Origin: Apoda limacodes
Lineage: Eukaryota; Arthropoda; Insecta; Lepidoptera; Limacodidae
DNA: 64,000 nucleotides
Assembly (NCBI GenBank): GCA_946406115.1
Contig: OX291557.1
Coordinates: 20,616,501 to 20,680,500 of the forward strand
Direction of reading: 5' to 3'
In this document: piece by piece, positions 12,388 through 22,338 of the stretch
Numbering within the stretch: position 1 is the stretch's first letter
Layout: every line of letters begins with the position of its first letter
Program-made: the position numbers and the translations under genes
Notes under the pieces: model-generated
Seen by the model: the letters and a program-made list of their open reading frames with translations, nothing else
The model's database searches: none
Told to the model about the DNA's origin: nothing

Positions 12388-12593
12388 ACAGATTTACAAC
12401 AAAACCAAACCTCCACAAAGAGTTTGATTTTTCGGTGGCAAAAGTAAAAAAAAACAAGTCACAAAGATATCGTAAACGACCGAATGACATTTTGTTAAAG
12501 ATGATACTAAAATTTTGAGACCAATGTAAACGAACGGACAGGTTACGAAATAAAAATAATGATTACTTATTTCAAAACGAACATACCCCTAGT
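12388..12593. mobile_element. Decayed half-copy of the GGGCGCGTTCG MITE
   Basis: Matches the right half of the MITEs at 52499 and 56040 in order: AACAAAACCAAACCTCCA, TTTTTCGGTGGCAAAAGT, ATATCGTAAACGA, ATACTAAAATTTTGAGACCA, GTAAACGAACGGACAGG and a terminal AAAACGAAC. The left half and both termini are lost, so this is an old insertion. Confidence 0.7.
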
Positions 12594-14937
12594 TCGATTA
12601 GAGCCTAATGAATAAATAGTAGTAATACTCTACGTATTTCCTTTATTCCCGACCGGTCCTGATAGATAGTTTATTTTATTGTTAACATTTGGTTGGTTTG
12701 ATATTGTGGGATCTACAACGCTGAAGATAACGAAGTAAGTTAACAAGGCAAAGCTCTTGGGGTTCCCTTATAACACATCTCCATCTAACCAATGGTAGTT
12801 AAAATTTTAAATTAGAATTGCTAATCATGTACCTATATTTAAATTGGAAACTTTCAAATTACTATCTTAATTATTTTTAATGTACAATTCCCATAGAGAT
12901 GCTGAGGAAAAAAATAAACAATTCACTCTGGCATGCCGAAATCGGTTTTAGAGGGATAAATATGTTAATTAGGTCTTCCGAAACATGTAATACATTGGAA
13001 AGTTACTGTGTTTTGTATTTATAAATCAATAAATAAATCAAAGAAAACTTGATGTTTTATCAGATTCACTTATATGACTACTTGCTGTTTTTTTTTTGGT
13101 TCATGTTCGGGAAATCTCTTTATTTACTAATAAATTTTATTACATATACTATGATACAGGGTTTTCTAGACTGGAACATGATTGGTATCCTGTGCATGCC
13201 CTTGTTTGCTTTTAAATTATTTTTTATAATTTATAAAAACGCCTATGTCATTACGCCTTTATCGATCAGTTGTTATTCGTAAAATACTATATTAAATATT
13301 TTTCCGCTTCTTTAAATAAACTGGACCGTTTATCAACAATACATACGATGACATTTTACATTGGCTGACGTCATCGACCTCCAAGAATTTGTCGTTGTGC
13401 GCATAATTTACGATTTAGTACTTGTTAAGGATGATCACCGATGATGTTGCAGGCACCTCGCCTAATTAGTTTTTATTTAACATGAACCTTGCCAATTACT
13501 TTTCATATTAAGAGCAGTATTGCCTTTATAACTTATAGATAAGTTTTTTCAATTTTCTAATGCTATTTTCTTCTAATGTTATAAATAGACCAGCCCAGTT
13601 TTAGATGGATTTCTAGTGCATATTCTAAATTCGTAATTTGAAACATTATAACCGCATTGGTAGGGTGTCTTTCTCGCTTTCTGCAAATATCTTGGATTAG
13701 GACGACCTAAAGAATCAGCTGATTGTGCAGAAACAGCCCAATACCTTAGATCCATGATATTAAGACTGCAACAAACAGGCAGGAAGAATTCAGAAAGCTT
13801 CGAGCTAAAGGCTTTTTACTATTACTAACCCACCTCTGCCCAAAAAAAAAACTTCGCAGTACTTACCTGCCTTGTGGTCTAGGCCTAGGGTAGCCGTACC
13901 GTCTGATACGAAGTACTTCATTTCATGGGAAATGATAAGGATGGATGAACTGAGCTTATGATGAATTCCTCTAAAGAATATGATAAAATTTATTAAAAAT
14001 ATATGACTACTTTATGACTAAAGTTTGTTTGTGCGCGTGCCATGGAAGTTTGCTCTACCCGGACAGATTTTTTTTTAAGTTCGTTTTTAAAAAATGTCTA
14101 TAAAAAGCAAACTTCTTTACTGCTTCTTTCGAATTACAGATTTTCTTTACCTTGCAAATTGTTGTATAATGCTAAAAAAGTTGTAGTCTATTGGTTTGCG
14201 GCTCAGTAAATATGGTTGGTGACGAAGAAGTTGGTCAAATGTTTGTCTCATCTCTTGCGCTTTTGAGGGGATGTTTCGTATAGTATGAAGCCGCGAGTTA
14301 TAAGCTAACCGTTACCAATCGCTTAATAATGAGTTTCTTCCTTGGAATTCTTTCATCAGAATCGGACAGACGGATATACGGGTGAACATAACGAAATTAT
14401 AGGTGTTCTGGTATTGCCATTTTGCTACAGACCCCTAAAAACAGTAGACAGTTACTATTTAATCTAAATATTTGCATTATAAAACATAAGAGTGGAATTT
14501 ATAATTAAAATGATAACCTTATTAACTAAGAACCATGACATTTACATAACACTAAATAGTTTAACGGCTTGGTCCAAAACAAATACTAATAGGTGGTAAT
14601 TATTTATTCTTATAGTAATTTTAATAAATAAGTATTTACAGGTTAAATGGACACGTCTACGAACATTGCTTTGCACGCGAGAATGCAGTTTTGGCGGGAG
14701 TAAACGGCTAGATCGACGGGGTATTGTCCAAAGTATGTCGAAATTTTCGACTAATTTACAGAATGCACACAGTAGGTATGAGTATAAGAAGCAAAATCTA
14801 AAAACAACAAAATGTGGATTGCATAGAATTGCACAAAACAAGTAAGACCTAATGAGACCCAAAATATACTATAAAAATAATAATTAAATATGTATTAATT
14901 AATAAAATAGGACATGAAATATATTATGACACGATCT
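12594..14937. other. Intergenic sequence, no gene recognised
   Basis: AT-rich with no confident coding exon. At 14380-14440 a trace of the GGGTTCCGTA family remains (TTGCCATTTTGCTACAGACCC). The open minus-strand stretch at 14542-14862 has no family resemblance and is probably chance. Confidence 0.45.
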
Positions 14938-15680
14938 GCTTTTTACGGTTCCGTACCTCGAAAGGAAAAACGGAATCCTTATAGGATTACTTTGTTGTCC
15001 GTCTGTCAAGACCCTTTTTCTCAGGAACACGTGGAGGTATCAATCTAAAATTTATATCAAATACTCAGGTCTACAGTCCCTTGAAGCTGTAAAAAAATCA
15101 ACCTTCTAAGCCAATGCAATCATAAGAAAGAGGCTGTTGCCGTTTATGCCGCAAATTTCCGCAAATTTTCGAAACTCGCAAGGGAATCAAAACCTACAGA
15201 GTACTTTCCGTGAACTCATAATTTTGAAATTTGGTACAAAGCAACGTCTTATAGCACAGATAAAGGAAAAATTGCGAAAACTATAAATTTTTAGTTACAT
15301 CATATAATAAAAATATTTTTAATAATTTTACAGATACTACCCCTTTCCTCATGAACGCATAGAATTATTAAATTAAAATTCATATCAAATACTCAGGTCT
15401 AAAATACCTTTAAGCTGTAACAAAATCAAACTTCTATGTTAACTCAATCAAAAGAAACAGCAATTTAAGCCGCATGTTTTCAAACTCGCAGATACTTGCA
15501 AGGGAATCAAAACCTAAAGGGTACTTCCAATCGATTTATAATCTTGAAATTGGTATGAAGCAATGTTTAATAGCAAATATAAAGTAAAACATTCGAAAAC
15601 TTTAAAGTTTTAGTTACATCACATATTTTTTGTACGGAACCCTCGGTGTGCGAGTCTGACTCGCACTTGGCCGGTTTTTA
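14938..15680 (+). repeat. GGGTTCCGTA-family repeat, long copy with internal duplication
   Basis: The head reads TACGGTTCCGTACCTCGAAA, then GGATTACTTTGTTGTCCGTC. The end reads GTACGGAACCCTCGGTGTGC and GACTCGCACTTGGCCGGTTT. Between them about 270 bases occur twice as diverged direct repeats, at about 15030-15300 and 15360-15640. Both start near TATCAAATACTCAGGTCTA and end near AGTTACATCA. GGTTCCGTAC and GTACGGAACC form short terminal inverted repeats. Non-coding. Confidence 0.85.
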
Positions 15681-16597
15681 GGCTAAAAACTGGCTATGTA
15701 AAAATGGCTATTATGACACAAAATAATTTATCTAAAAAAACTATTTTAAATGTAACATAAATTAGATAATTAGTTATATTATCAACATAATTAAAATCTG
15801 TGACATTCACCGATTGTAAGTATTTGTCATATAAATTACTTTATTGTGAATAAATAAGTATGAGTGTTATAATATAATGTTGAGCTATAACAATTTATAA
15901 ATTTAGAATTTGAAATGTAAGCCCATAATAGAAATATAATGAATATTCTAGTATTTTAGTTTGATGTAGCGGGTATTTAAATATTTTAGCTCGCATTTGT
16001 TAGTATCGTGCAAGGTCTACAGTGATATTTTATGTACCGGTTTTTTATTAATTTTATAAAAAAAAATTTGAATTTTAGTTATTAATGTAAATATTAGCTA
16101 GGCACCACACAAATCACTTCACAACATTTTTCGCACACTATTTATGCACGAAATTATTTAACTAATGACCTTACATTTAATAAAATAACCTTAGAAACTA
16201 ACTAATTCGACTGAATTATGGTTAGCGAATAGTGCGTAAATCAAGCATACGCCTTGTTTTAGTATTTACTACTTTTGTATATATTTTTGCATTGACCGTT
16301 AATTACTGTAAAATCCTTTGATAAATATTTCACTGTCGGAACTTCAAAATATGAGCATGATTCGTTGAATTTCAAGGCAACCATTGCTCGCTGCAAAATG
16401 AGCACACTCATCTTAACCTTCTATTTGACAATGAAAAATCAATTAAGTACACTATGGTTCGAAGATAAGGTTTCAATTATTAGTTACATTTTTTATTGGA
16501 TGCTTTTCCTATGGTGCTGCTACATTGCGTTTTGGAATTGTAAAAGAGTTTTATATCTAACGCACATGTATGTAAACTTACCGTTAACTTTCCCCTG
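15681..16597. other. Intergenic sequence, no gene seen
   Basis: AT-rich. The open stretch at 16365-16613 is hydrophobic but shows no family pattern and runs into the adjacent MITE. Nothing supportable seen. Confidence 0.45.
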
Positions 16598-16768
16598 CGG
16601 CTCGATTCCGTAAAATGATTGTTAACAATTCTCGTTTGAAATCCATAGAAATAAGATATACATTGCGCATTTGAAATTACGTATGAAATTCATCGATTGT
16701 TGCGAAACCGCAGTGTATATCTTATTTCTTTCAAAAAAAGTTAGCAATCTTTTCACGGAATCGACCCG
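16598..16768. mobile_element. Inverted-repeat MITE (CGGCTCGATTCCGT ends)
   Basis: The left end CGGCTCGATTCCGTAAAATG and right end are near-perfect inverted repeats of about 29 bases, with further pairing inside. GAAATAAGATATACATTGCG pairs with CGCAGTGTATATCTTATTTC, so most of the 171 bases can fold into one hairpin. CTG flanks both sides as a possible 3-bp target-site duplication. No coding capacity. Confidence 0.75.
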
Positions 16769-17207
16769 CTGGTCTATTCGTAGATGACGTGCTCCAAATA
16801 TAAAAATCAGCCAGTGTATCTTCAATTTGCACCCACCACCAAAGCACGCCCGACAATAGTATCTTAATACCTATTCGTATTAGGCAAGTCCCACAGGCTT
16901 TGTGTTCACATGATGGAACCTCACCAGGACAAGATGACTACCAAGCAGTAAATAGGATAGATATTTATTTATCTTATTACTAATTTTTATACATATATTT
17001 TTGAACGGCTACGGAAACAAAATATGGCACGGAGAAGACAATAAGAATAGAAAAGATAAATTTTATTTAATCCTTTGAAACAGTAATTTAAAATAAAAAC
17101 TTAACAACAAATTGTCATCATTTTAAAGTTTATTAAATTACCTTTCCAACGATACACGTTTCATATTGATACGATTTACAATACCAAAAAACTTTTAAAC
17201 AAAAAAA
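16769..17207. other. Intergenic spacer
   Basis: AT-rich. Nothing supportable seen. Confidence 0.4.
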
Positions 17208-17395
17208 CAACCGGCTTCAAAAAGATGCTCTAAAAAATTTAAATTAATTACTTATTTCCAAAAATCTAGTTAGTTTCATGCAAGTGAAGTGTGTTATAAC
17301 TGTTAGGTACATTGACAGTAGACACCAACTTCAAACTGTAATTCATATCAGATTTTTGGGAATAAGTAATTAAGTCTACCTTTTTGAAGCCGGTT
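17208..17395. mobile_element. Inverted-repeat unit with CAACCGGCTTC ends
   Basis: CAACCGGCTTCAAAAAG at the left pairs with CTTTTTGAAGCCGGTTG at the right. The next segments also pair (TTACTTATTTCCAAAAATCT with AGATTTTTGGGAATAAGTAA). A relative lies at 54993-55080, where it was split by a hAT insertion. It adjoins the minus-strand repeat that follows and may be one end of it. Confidence 0.7.
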
Positions 17396-17760
17396 GTTCT
17401 TTTTTTGTTAAAAAGTTTTTATATTTTACTTTTCAGTAAGAAATTGCTTTTTTTTTACTCGTAAACTAAAAACATCCATACTCGTGACAAAAACAATCAT
17501 CATCCTCAAAAGCGTTTCACCAGTTCCAAATTAACACCATTTTTTTTTTATCAAAAGTTTATGTTGTAAATTCACCACATTAATATGGGACCACCTCGGA
17601 AGTGTATACTTTTTTAAATAAAAAAAGAATTTTGCAGATCCGTCTATATATAACGGAGTTTTGCCCGAACATACATAAAAAATATAAAAATAAGAATTAA
17701 GAACCTCCTTCTTCTTTGAAATCGGTTAAAAATAAAAACAAACGTAAAAAACAGGAGTGG
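17396..17760 (-). repeat. ACCGA-TTC family repeat
   Basis: On the minus strand the order is ACCGATTTCAAAGAAGAAGG, TATGTTCGGGCAAAACTCCG, TATACTTCCGAGGTGGTCCC, ATATTAATGTGGTGAA and GAACTGGTGAAACGC. The same order is seen at 54670-55080 (+), 29500-29734 (+) and, partially, 28680-28790 (-). Common lepidopteran non-coding repeat. Confidence 0.75.
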
Positions 17761-18017
17761 CTCGATTTATTTGCTAAAGTGTTTTTATACTGACCATGGT
17801 TATAAATGTAACCAAATAGGACAGCCTAGACATTAATTTTATTTATACAATTATTCAACTCATACATACACAGAATATAATATATCCAAAGTGTTGATGA
17901 ATTAAAAACTAAGAAGGAAGACTTTTATGTTTATTGAGTATTATCTATGTTACACTACGTATGAACTTTAGAATCAAAAAAATATGTATTAGAAAACACT
18001 CGCAATAGTGCATGTGT

Positions 18018-18140
18018 TCCTAAATTCGAACCAGCATACTGGCCAATACGGTGTGACGTCCTATTTCGGAGCAGTCAGCAGTATGACGTTAGATAATGAC
18101 GTCACACCGTACTGGCCAGTATGCTGGTTCGAATTTAGGA
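18018..18140. mobile_element. Near-perfect 123-base foldback element
   Basis: The first and last about 43 bases are nearly exact inverted repeats. The left starts TCCTAAATTCGAACCAGCAT and continues to GGTGTGACGTC; the right mirrors this and ends GAATTTAGGA. The loop is only about 37 bases. It contains paired CRE-like TGACGTC words. Most likely a MITE. An RNA hairpin is possible but has no other support. Confidence 0.75.
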
Positions 18141-18487
18141 GTTCAGTATATGTATATGCCAGTGGTTTTTTAAATACAATAACGTCGAAAACTAAAAATA
18201 AACGGGTGTCATAGTATTTTCTTTGAAGTGTTTGTTGTGGTGATAAGTGAATTATCGTTTGATGTAGTCAATGCGAGTTTATCGAACGTAACCTAATTAT
18301 TGATAAATTATGACTACTATCGTATCATTGAAGGTATGATATATTTTATCTTATCCTCGTCGATTTTTTCAACTGGGCCGCGCCGCCGCCGAACCGCCGC
18401 CGCCGCGCCGCCCTGGCCGTCTTCTGACAGTTTTACGGAGCCCTATTTATGGAATGCGGGATAGGTTTTAACCATTGGAAAATAGAA
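18141..18487. other. Intergenic spacer with a (GCC)n-rich patch
   Basis: Mostly AT-rich. At about 18377-18425 an abrupt run of GCCGCCGCC-type triplets is followed by GACAGTTTTACGG. In the reverse frames this would encode low-complexity protein. No exon structure is evident. Confidence 0.4.
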
Positions 18488-19445
18488 AATAAATTATTGT
18501 ATTTTTTTGGTAAAGTTGCACTTTAGGCACTTTCATCAAAAATGGGGGAATTTTTTTTTTACAATAAATAGCTATTTTGGGGCCGACAAATTAATAAAAT
18601 AGGGGCGGAAAACAAATTTTTTTTTTCAATAAATAGCTATTTTGGGGGTGCCCTAACAAGATTTCTGGGTAGAAATAAAAAAAATACCCACAAAGGCTAA
18701 GGCAGGAGCTTGCTTCGCTTCGCTCCTGCCTTAACCATCTAACCTAGACTGGCTGTGTGGCGTGCCCTAACAAGATTTCTAAGTTCGTGGCAGTGTTTAT
18801 TGCAATTTTTTACTAACAAAGAACTAAGAAATCTTGATAAGGCACCAATGTGCAGCAGGTATAATGAGCGGTTCACACACGTAGATTTGTTTAATGTTAG
18901 CTTAGGACAATATCGAAAAGCAATTGTTAACACATTAAAATGTAAAAAATAATAGATTAGATATAATTAAGTAATATAGACCACTACTTTTTTTATTACA
19001 TGTATTACTCAACATTATTATATCTAGTATTTAAATCTTATCTCTAGTATTTAAATCTTATATCTAGTATCTGTGCTACTTTAAGTTCATTTTATTAGAT
19101 TTAAATTTACTGAAAGTTACTTTTTTTTAAAACATTTTCTTTCTTTTTTTCATGTGACGCACTGTATTATTTAAAGATGTTTGCGGAACACGTAGTTGGG
19201 ATGTTTGAAAACATGTATGTAAAATATTTTAAGATTTGCTTTAAGTTATTTCTGTACATCACCGTTTGTGTTAATAAATGTTTGTATAAAATAAAAATAC
19301 ACAAAAAAAATAAAAAGAAAAAAAAATGTTTTTCACCCTATTTTATTAATTTGTAGACCCCAAAATAGCTATTTATTGTAAAAAAAAAAATTCCCCCTAT
19401 TTTTGACGAATTGCCTAAAGTGCAATTTTACCATTTTTTTTTATT
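18488..19445. mobile_element. Composite element with about 110-base terminal inverted repeats
   Basis: The left arm (about 18500-18613) and right arm (about 19320-19440) are inverted copies. Both hold GGTAAARTTGCACTTTAGGC, TCAAAAATRGGGGGAATTTT, ACAATAAATAGCTATTTTGG and ACAAATTAATAAAATAGGG. Inside are two more foldbacks. One is a 12-base hairpin TAAGGCAGGAGC (18698-18709) paired with GCTCCTGCCTTA. The other is an imperfect palindrome at 18761-18843 around AAGATTTCT. CCCTAACAAGATTTCT occurs twice as a direct repeat. Likely a nested non-autonomous DNA transposon. Confidence 0.65.
18838..18951 (+). pseudogene. Possible LINE ORF C-terminal scrap
   Basis: A short + frame reads APMCSRYNERF, then HVDLFNVSLGQYRKAI, and stops at 18952. 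The F.HVDLFN.S...YRK arrangement resembles the extreme C-terminus of some insect LINE ORFs. A following AT-rich stretch ends in A-rich sequence near 19290-19325, like a retroposon tail. Weak; stated as a possibility. Confidence 0.25.
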
Positions 19446-19840
19446 TAGTTGGTCAATGTTCCTATTCTTCGAGTTTTAAGCTACCTAAAATGAATTTAGA
19501 CGTAAAATTTCTTTATTGAAATAGCCCTTTAAGAGCTCTTTTACAAGTGAAATGTTATTTATCTACCACCAGTTCATGATATTGTTTTCCAGTGAGAAGA
19601 GCCAGCAAGAAACTCAGTAGTTACTCTATACATTTGTCTAATTTTCATTTTTCGTAGTATCTTAATTTATGTTTTGTTTATTCTAAGTCAACAACCTTTA
19701 GGGAGTCACAAACAAAAAAAGATTATTTCTTTTTAGGTACTTATGAATATTTATAATTTGATTTCATAATTATATTAAGTTTTATGTGACTTTAGACTGC
19801 ATAAGTCCCTATAGCAGTTATAATATTAAACAGTTTAATA

Positions 19841-20020
19841 TCTAATAAGGTATATATGTGTGTATGTAGTTTGAGTTTATTACTTGCGGGTTCTTTTTCG
19901 GAACTGCTGGACCGACTCCAAGAATTCTAACACTGTTTAGACGGATACAGGTTCTGTTATATTTCGAAAAGATGAGGATTCCCTAATATACGAGGACAAA
20001 GTCACGGCGGAAGCTAAGTA
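19841..20020 (+). mobile_element. Helitron-like short repeat
   Basis: Starts TCTAATAAGG and ends GGCGGAAGCTAAG before T, so the 3' end is CTAA rather than CTAG, still within the CTRR rule. The middle has GGAACTGCTGGACCGACTCC, typical of this class in the window. Confidence 0.5.
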
Positions 20021-21110
20021 TATAATGAAAATAATGAGTCGATATCGTTATACTTTTTCTATATAAAATAGTAATCAGGCAATAATTTGTAAGCGAATTT
20101 AAGTTAAAATTTAGATAAAGTTAATCCAATGAAGTAGCATTTAGTGCAAACACGGCTATCAGCCAGGGCCGAGGTGTAGATAGGGCACACCTTCGGTTTC
20201 CGGCCACCACAAACATTGGGCTATTTACCTATCTATCAGTTAGTATCAATATTTACTGTTCTGTAGTGGTAGTACTTTTTTAAATAAAAATCCTAGTATC
20301 ACAGAAAATATATAGATTTTATAGGGTTGTAAGTGGTTGCACAATTATCTTACAAATACACAATATATCTTTATAGAATTAAGATTATACAATTTACATA
20401 CATAGAAGTCATCTTTCTTCGTTTATGACTCCCTGAGTCTTTAAAAAAAAAAACATCATTAATGCCATATTTATGGCTACATCATCAATGTATATAAATT
20501 TTTACATAGCATCATTGCTGGCAAAGATGCATTTGAATGTTACGCTGCAGTAATGGCAACAAAATTGTTACTTTTAACTTTTTTAAGCTATATTTATGTC
20601 GTTTAGAATTAAAAATATTAGTCTGTCAGTTTTTTCAACCGACGAAAAAATCAAGTCGATGCGTATATTTGTTTTTAGTACTTGTATAATCATGCATAAC
20701 TTTTTACATAGTATTCCGACTTTGATTATTCTTTTTTATTATATTAGGAAATATCAAATCAAAGTAACATTTAAGTTTGGGAAAAAAAGTCCTATTAAAA
20801 TCGGTCATAGAGCCATATGTGGCCATAGAGTTAAAAGCAAATACTCCACACTGTTGGCTTATAAATACCACTATAAAATTACACTCACAAGAATTGAAAC
20901 AATTATTTTTAAGTAAAGGATGAGTCATCCCTAATGAAAGTAAATTAATTTCAGACTGCCAGTAATTTATCAGGTAGACACAGGTGTCGGAAAATTAAAT
21001 TATTGCGTTTATTTGTTCACATTGTTACATGTTCCTAATGTACTTTTGGCGATAGTAAAAGCTATTTTTATCTGGCTTGTAATTTCAATGTTGTTCACAG
21101 GTAGTTTCTG
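20021..21110. other. Intergenic sequence, no gene recognised
   Basis: AT-rich. An open stretch at 20596-20916 (106 codons) has skewed composition and no recognisable domain. I regard it as chance. Confidence 0.45.
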
Positions 21111-21326
21111 TCGGCTCCATGGCTCAGTAGGTAATGACGCGACTACTGAATCGAGGGGCATGGGTTCGATTCCCACACAAAACAAAAAAATATTACTTGT
21201 GTTTGTCATGAAAATATATACCTTTTTATATGTATTTACATATAAAAAGATATATATTTTGCTTAGTTTGGGACCAGGTGGCGCTGTGTGTAATGTCCAG
21301 TATTAAATATTTATTTATTTATTACT
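21111..21326 (+). mobile_element. tRNA-derived SINE
   Basis: The tRNA-like head is the best preserved in the window: A box TGGCTCAGTAGGTA at about 21120-21133, B box GGTTCGATTCC at about 21162-21172. The body is CTTGTGTTTGTC and GTATTTACATATAAAAAG. The tail is TTTGGGACCAGGTGGCGCTG and TGTAATGTCCA, ending in an ATTT-rich tract. The same tail appears inverted at 11370 and 32140. Confidence 0.82.
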
Positions 21327-21770
21327 AGACTTTGCCAGCGGGTCCGCGCGCCCTAAATTTGGTTATTGGCGTAAGATTCTTCCGGCAACTTCTTATACTG
21401 ATTACAAGCTATAGCTGCAGCTTTAGTTTTTTCAATTAGTTACTCCTGAGGAAACTTTTGAATTTTACGGGATGAAGAGTAGCCTACGTCCTAATCCGAG
21501 ACTAAACCTATATGTGAGCCAAGTTTCATCCCGAGTAACAAACATCCAAACTTTCGCATTTGTAAAATTTATAAGTTAATTTATAAGCTTTTGCCAGCGG
21601 CTTATCCTGCCTTAAGTTCGGTTATCGGCGTGGAACTCCTGATTTAACTCCAATGAATTAATTGATAAGATATACTAATGAATTGCTATAGTATGCTATA
21701 GGTGCAGCAATAGTTCGTTTAACTCTGTTATAGTTATTCCCGCAGGAACTTTTGAATTTTTAGGGATACA
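21325..21770 (-). mobile_element. Two adjacent Helitron-like repeats
   Basis: A first unit starts CTAGACTTTGCCAGCGGGTC (21325) and runs to about 21560. A second starts TTTGCCAGCGGC at about 21591, loses the CTAG, and breaks off at about 21770 after CCCGCAGGAACTTTTGAATT. The second is closest to the copy at 34420-34740 and shares GAATTGCTATAGYATGCTAT. Confidence 0.6.
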
Positions 21771-22338
21771 ATTGAAGTGCTTTTTCTGCTATTTTGGGGT
21801 AAATTGAGAAATATTTGACCCAAAACAATGATTGACCCCTTTTTTCAAAATCGTATTTGGGAGCAGAACTATTTTAAATGTCCAAGGCTTCCTCTTGAAG
21901 TGTTTCTGGCAGGGGGGGCATCTGGCAGGGGGGCATCAACATTAACATGGAATGGATCCGTCGCCAATCGATAAATGTCATCAGGAAATTAATTGGGGAA
22001 GTAACGACTGAACTCATCAGTAAGGCATCATAAATGTTTGATATTTTTTTCTTAGATTCAGCATCTTGAAAAACCTCCATAAAGCGCGTTTCTTTTGATA
22101 CGCAGTATAATTTGGGAAAACATACGTAATTTGATGGCTCTGATCAATCTCAGATAATTTCTGTGCCTTTTAATCAAAAATTACTTTTATTTATTGTTCG
22201 TATAGAGCAGTCTGGAATGCATTTACTCAGCGGTCGCAGGTTTTTTATACTTAACTAGACAGGTGACCCACGCCCCCTTTTAAAGGTCTCGGCGCCCCCC
22301 CCCTGGGAGGCGCGCCCCCCACTTAGGAAACCCCTGGT
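21755..22338 (-). pseudogene. Decayed hAT transposase, ZBED5/FAM200-like, with one terminal repeat
   Basis: On the minus strand the frame from about 22080 reads a WRRIH segment, then LPETLQEEALDI, a stop, NSSAPKYDF, FWVKYFSIYPKIAEKAL. This follows the pattern near the C-terminus of ZBED5/FAM200-type hAT transposases (LQEE..D, A...F, FW......YP....KAL). At least one in-frame stop is present. Beyond the 5' side lies a G-rich inverted-terminal-like end at 22262-22333. On the minus strand it begins CCAGGGGTTTCCTAAGTGGG, as in many Charlie/ZBED-type hAT elements. Family call is inferred from pattern. Confidence 0.55.

Noticed and set aside
14542..14862. 106-codon minus-strand frame
   Set aside because: No domain, hydrophobic Cys/Phe-rich translation of AT-rich DNA, no neighbouring exons.
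20596..20928. Overlapping open frames on both strands
   Set aside because: AT-rich, no conserved motif, Lys/Ile/Phe-rich translation typical of chance frames.
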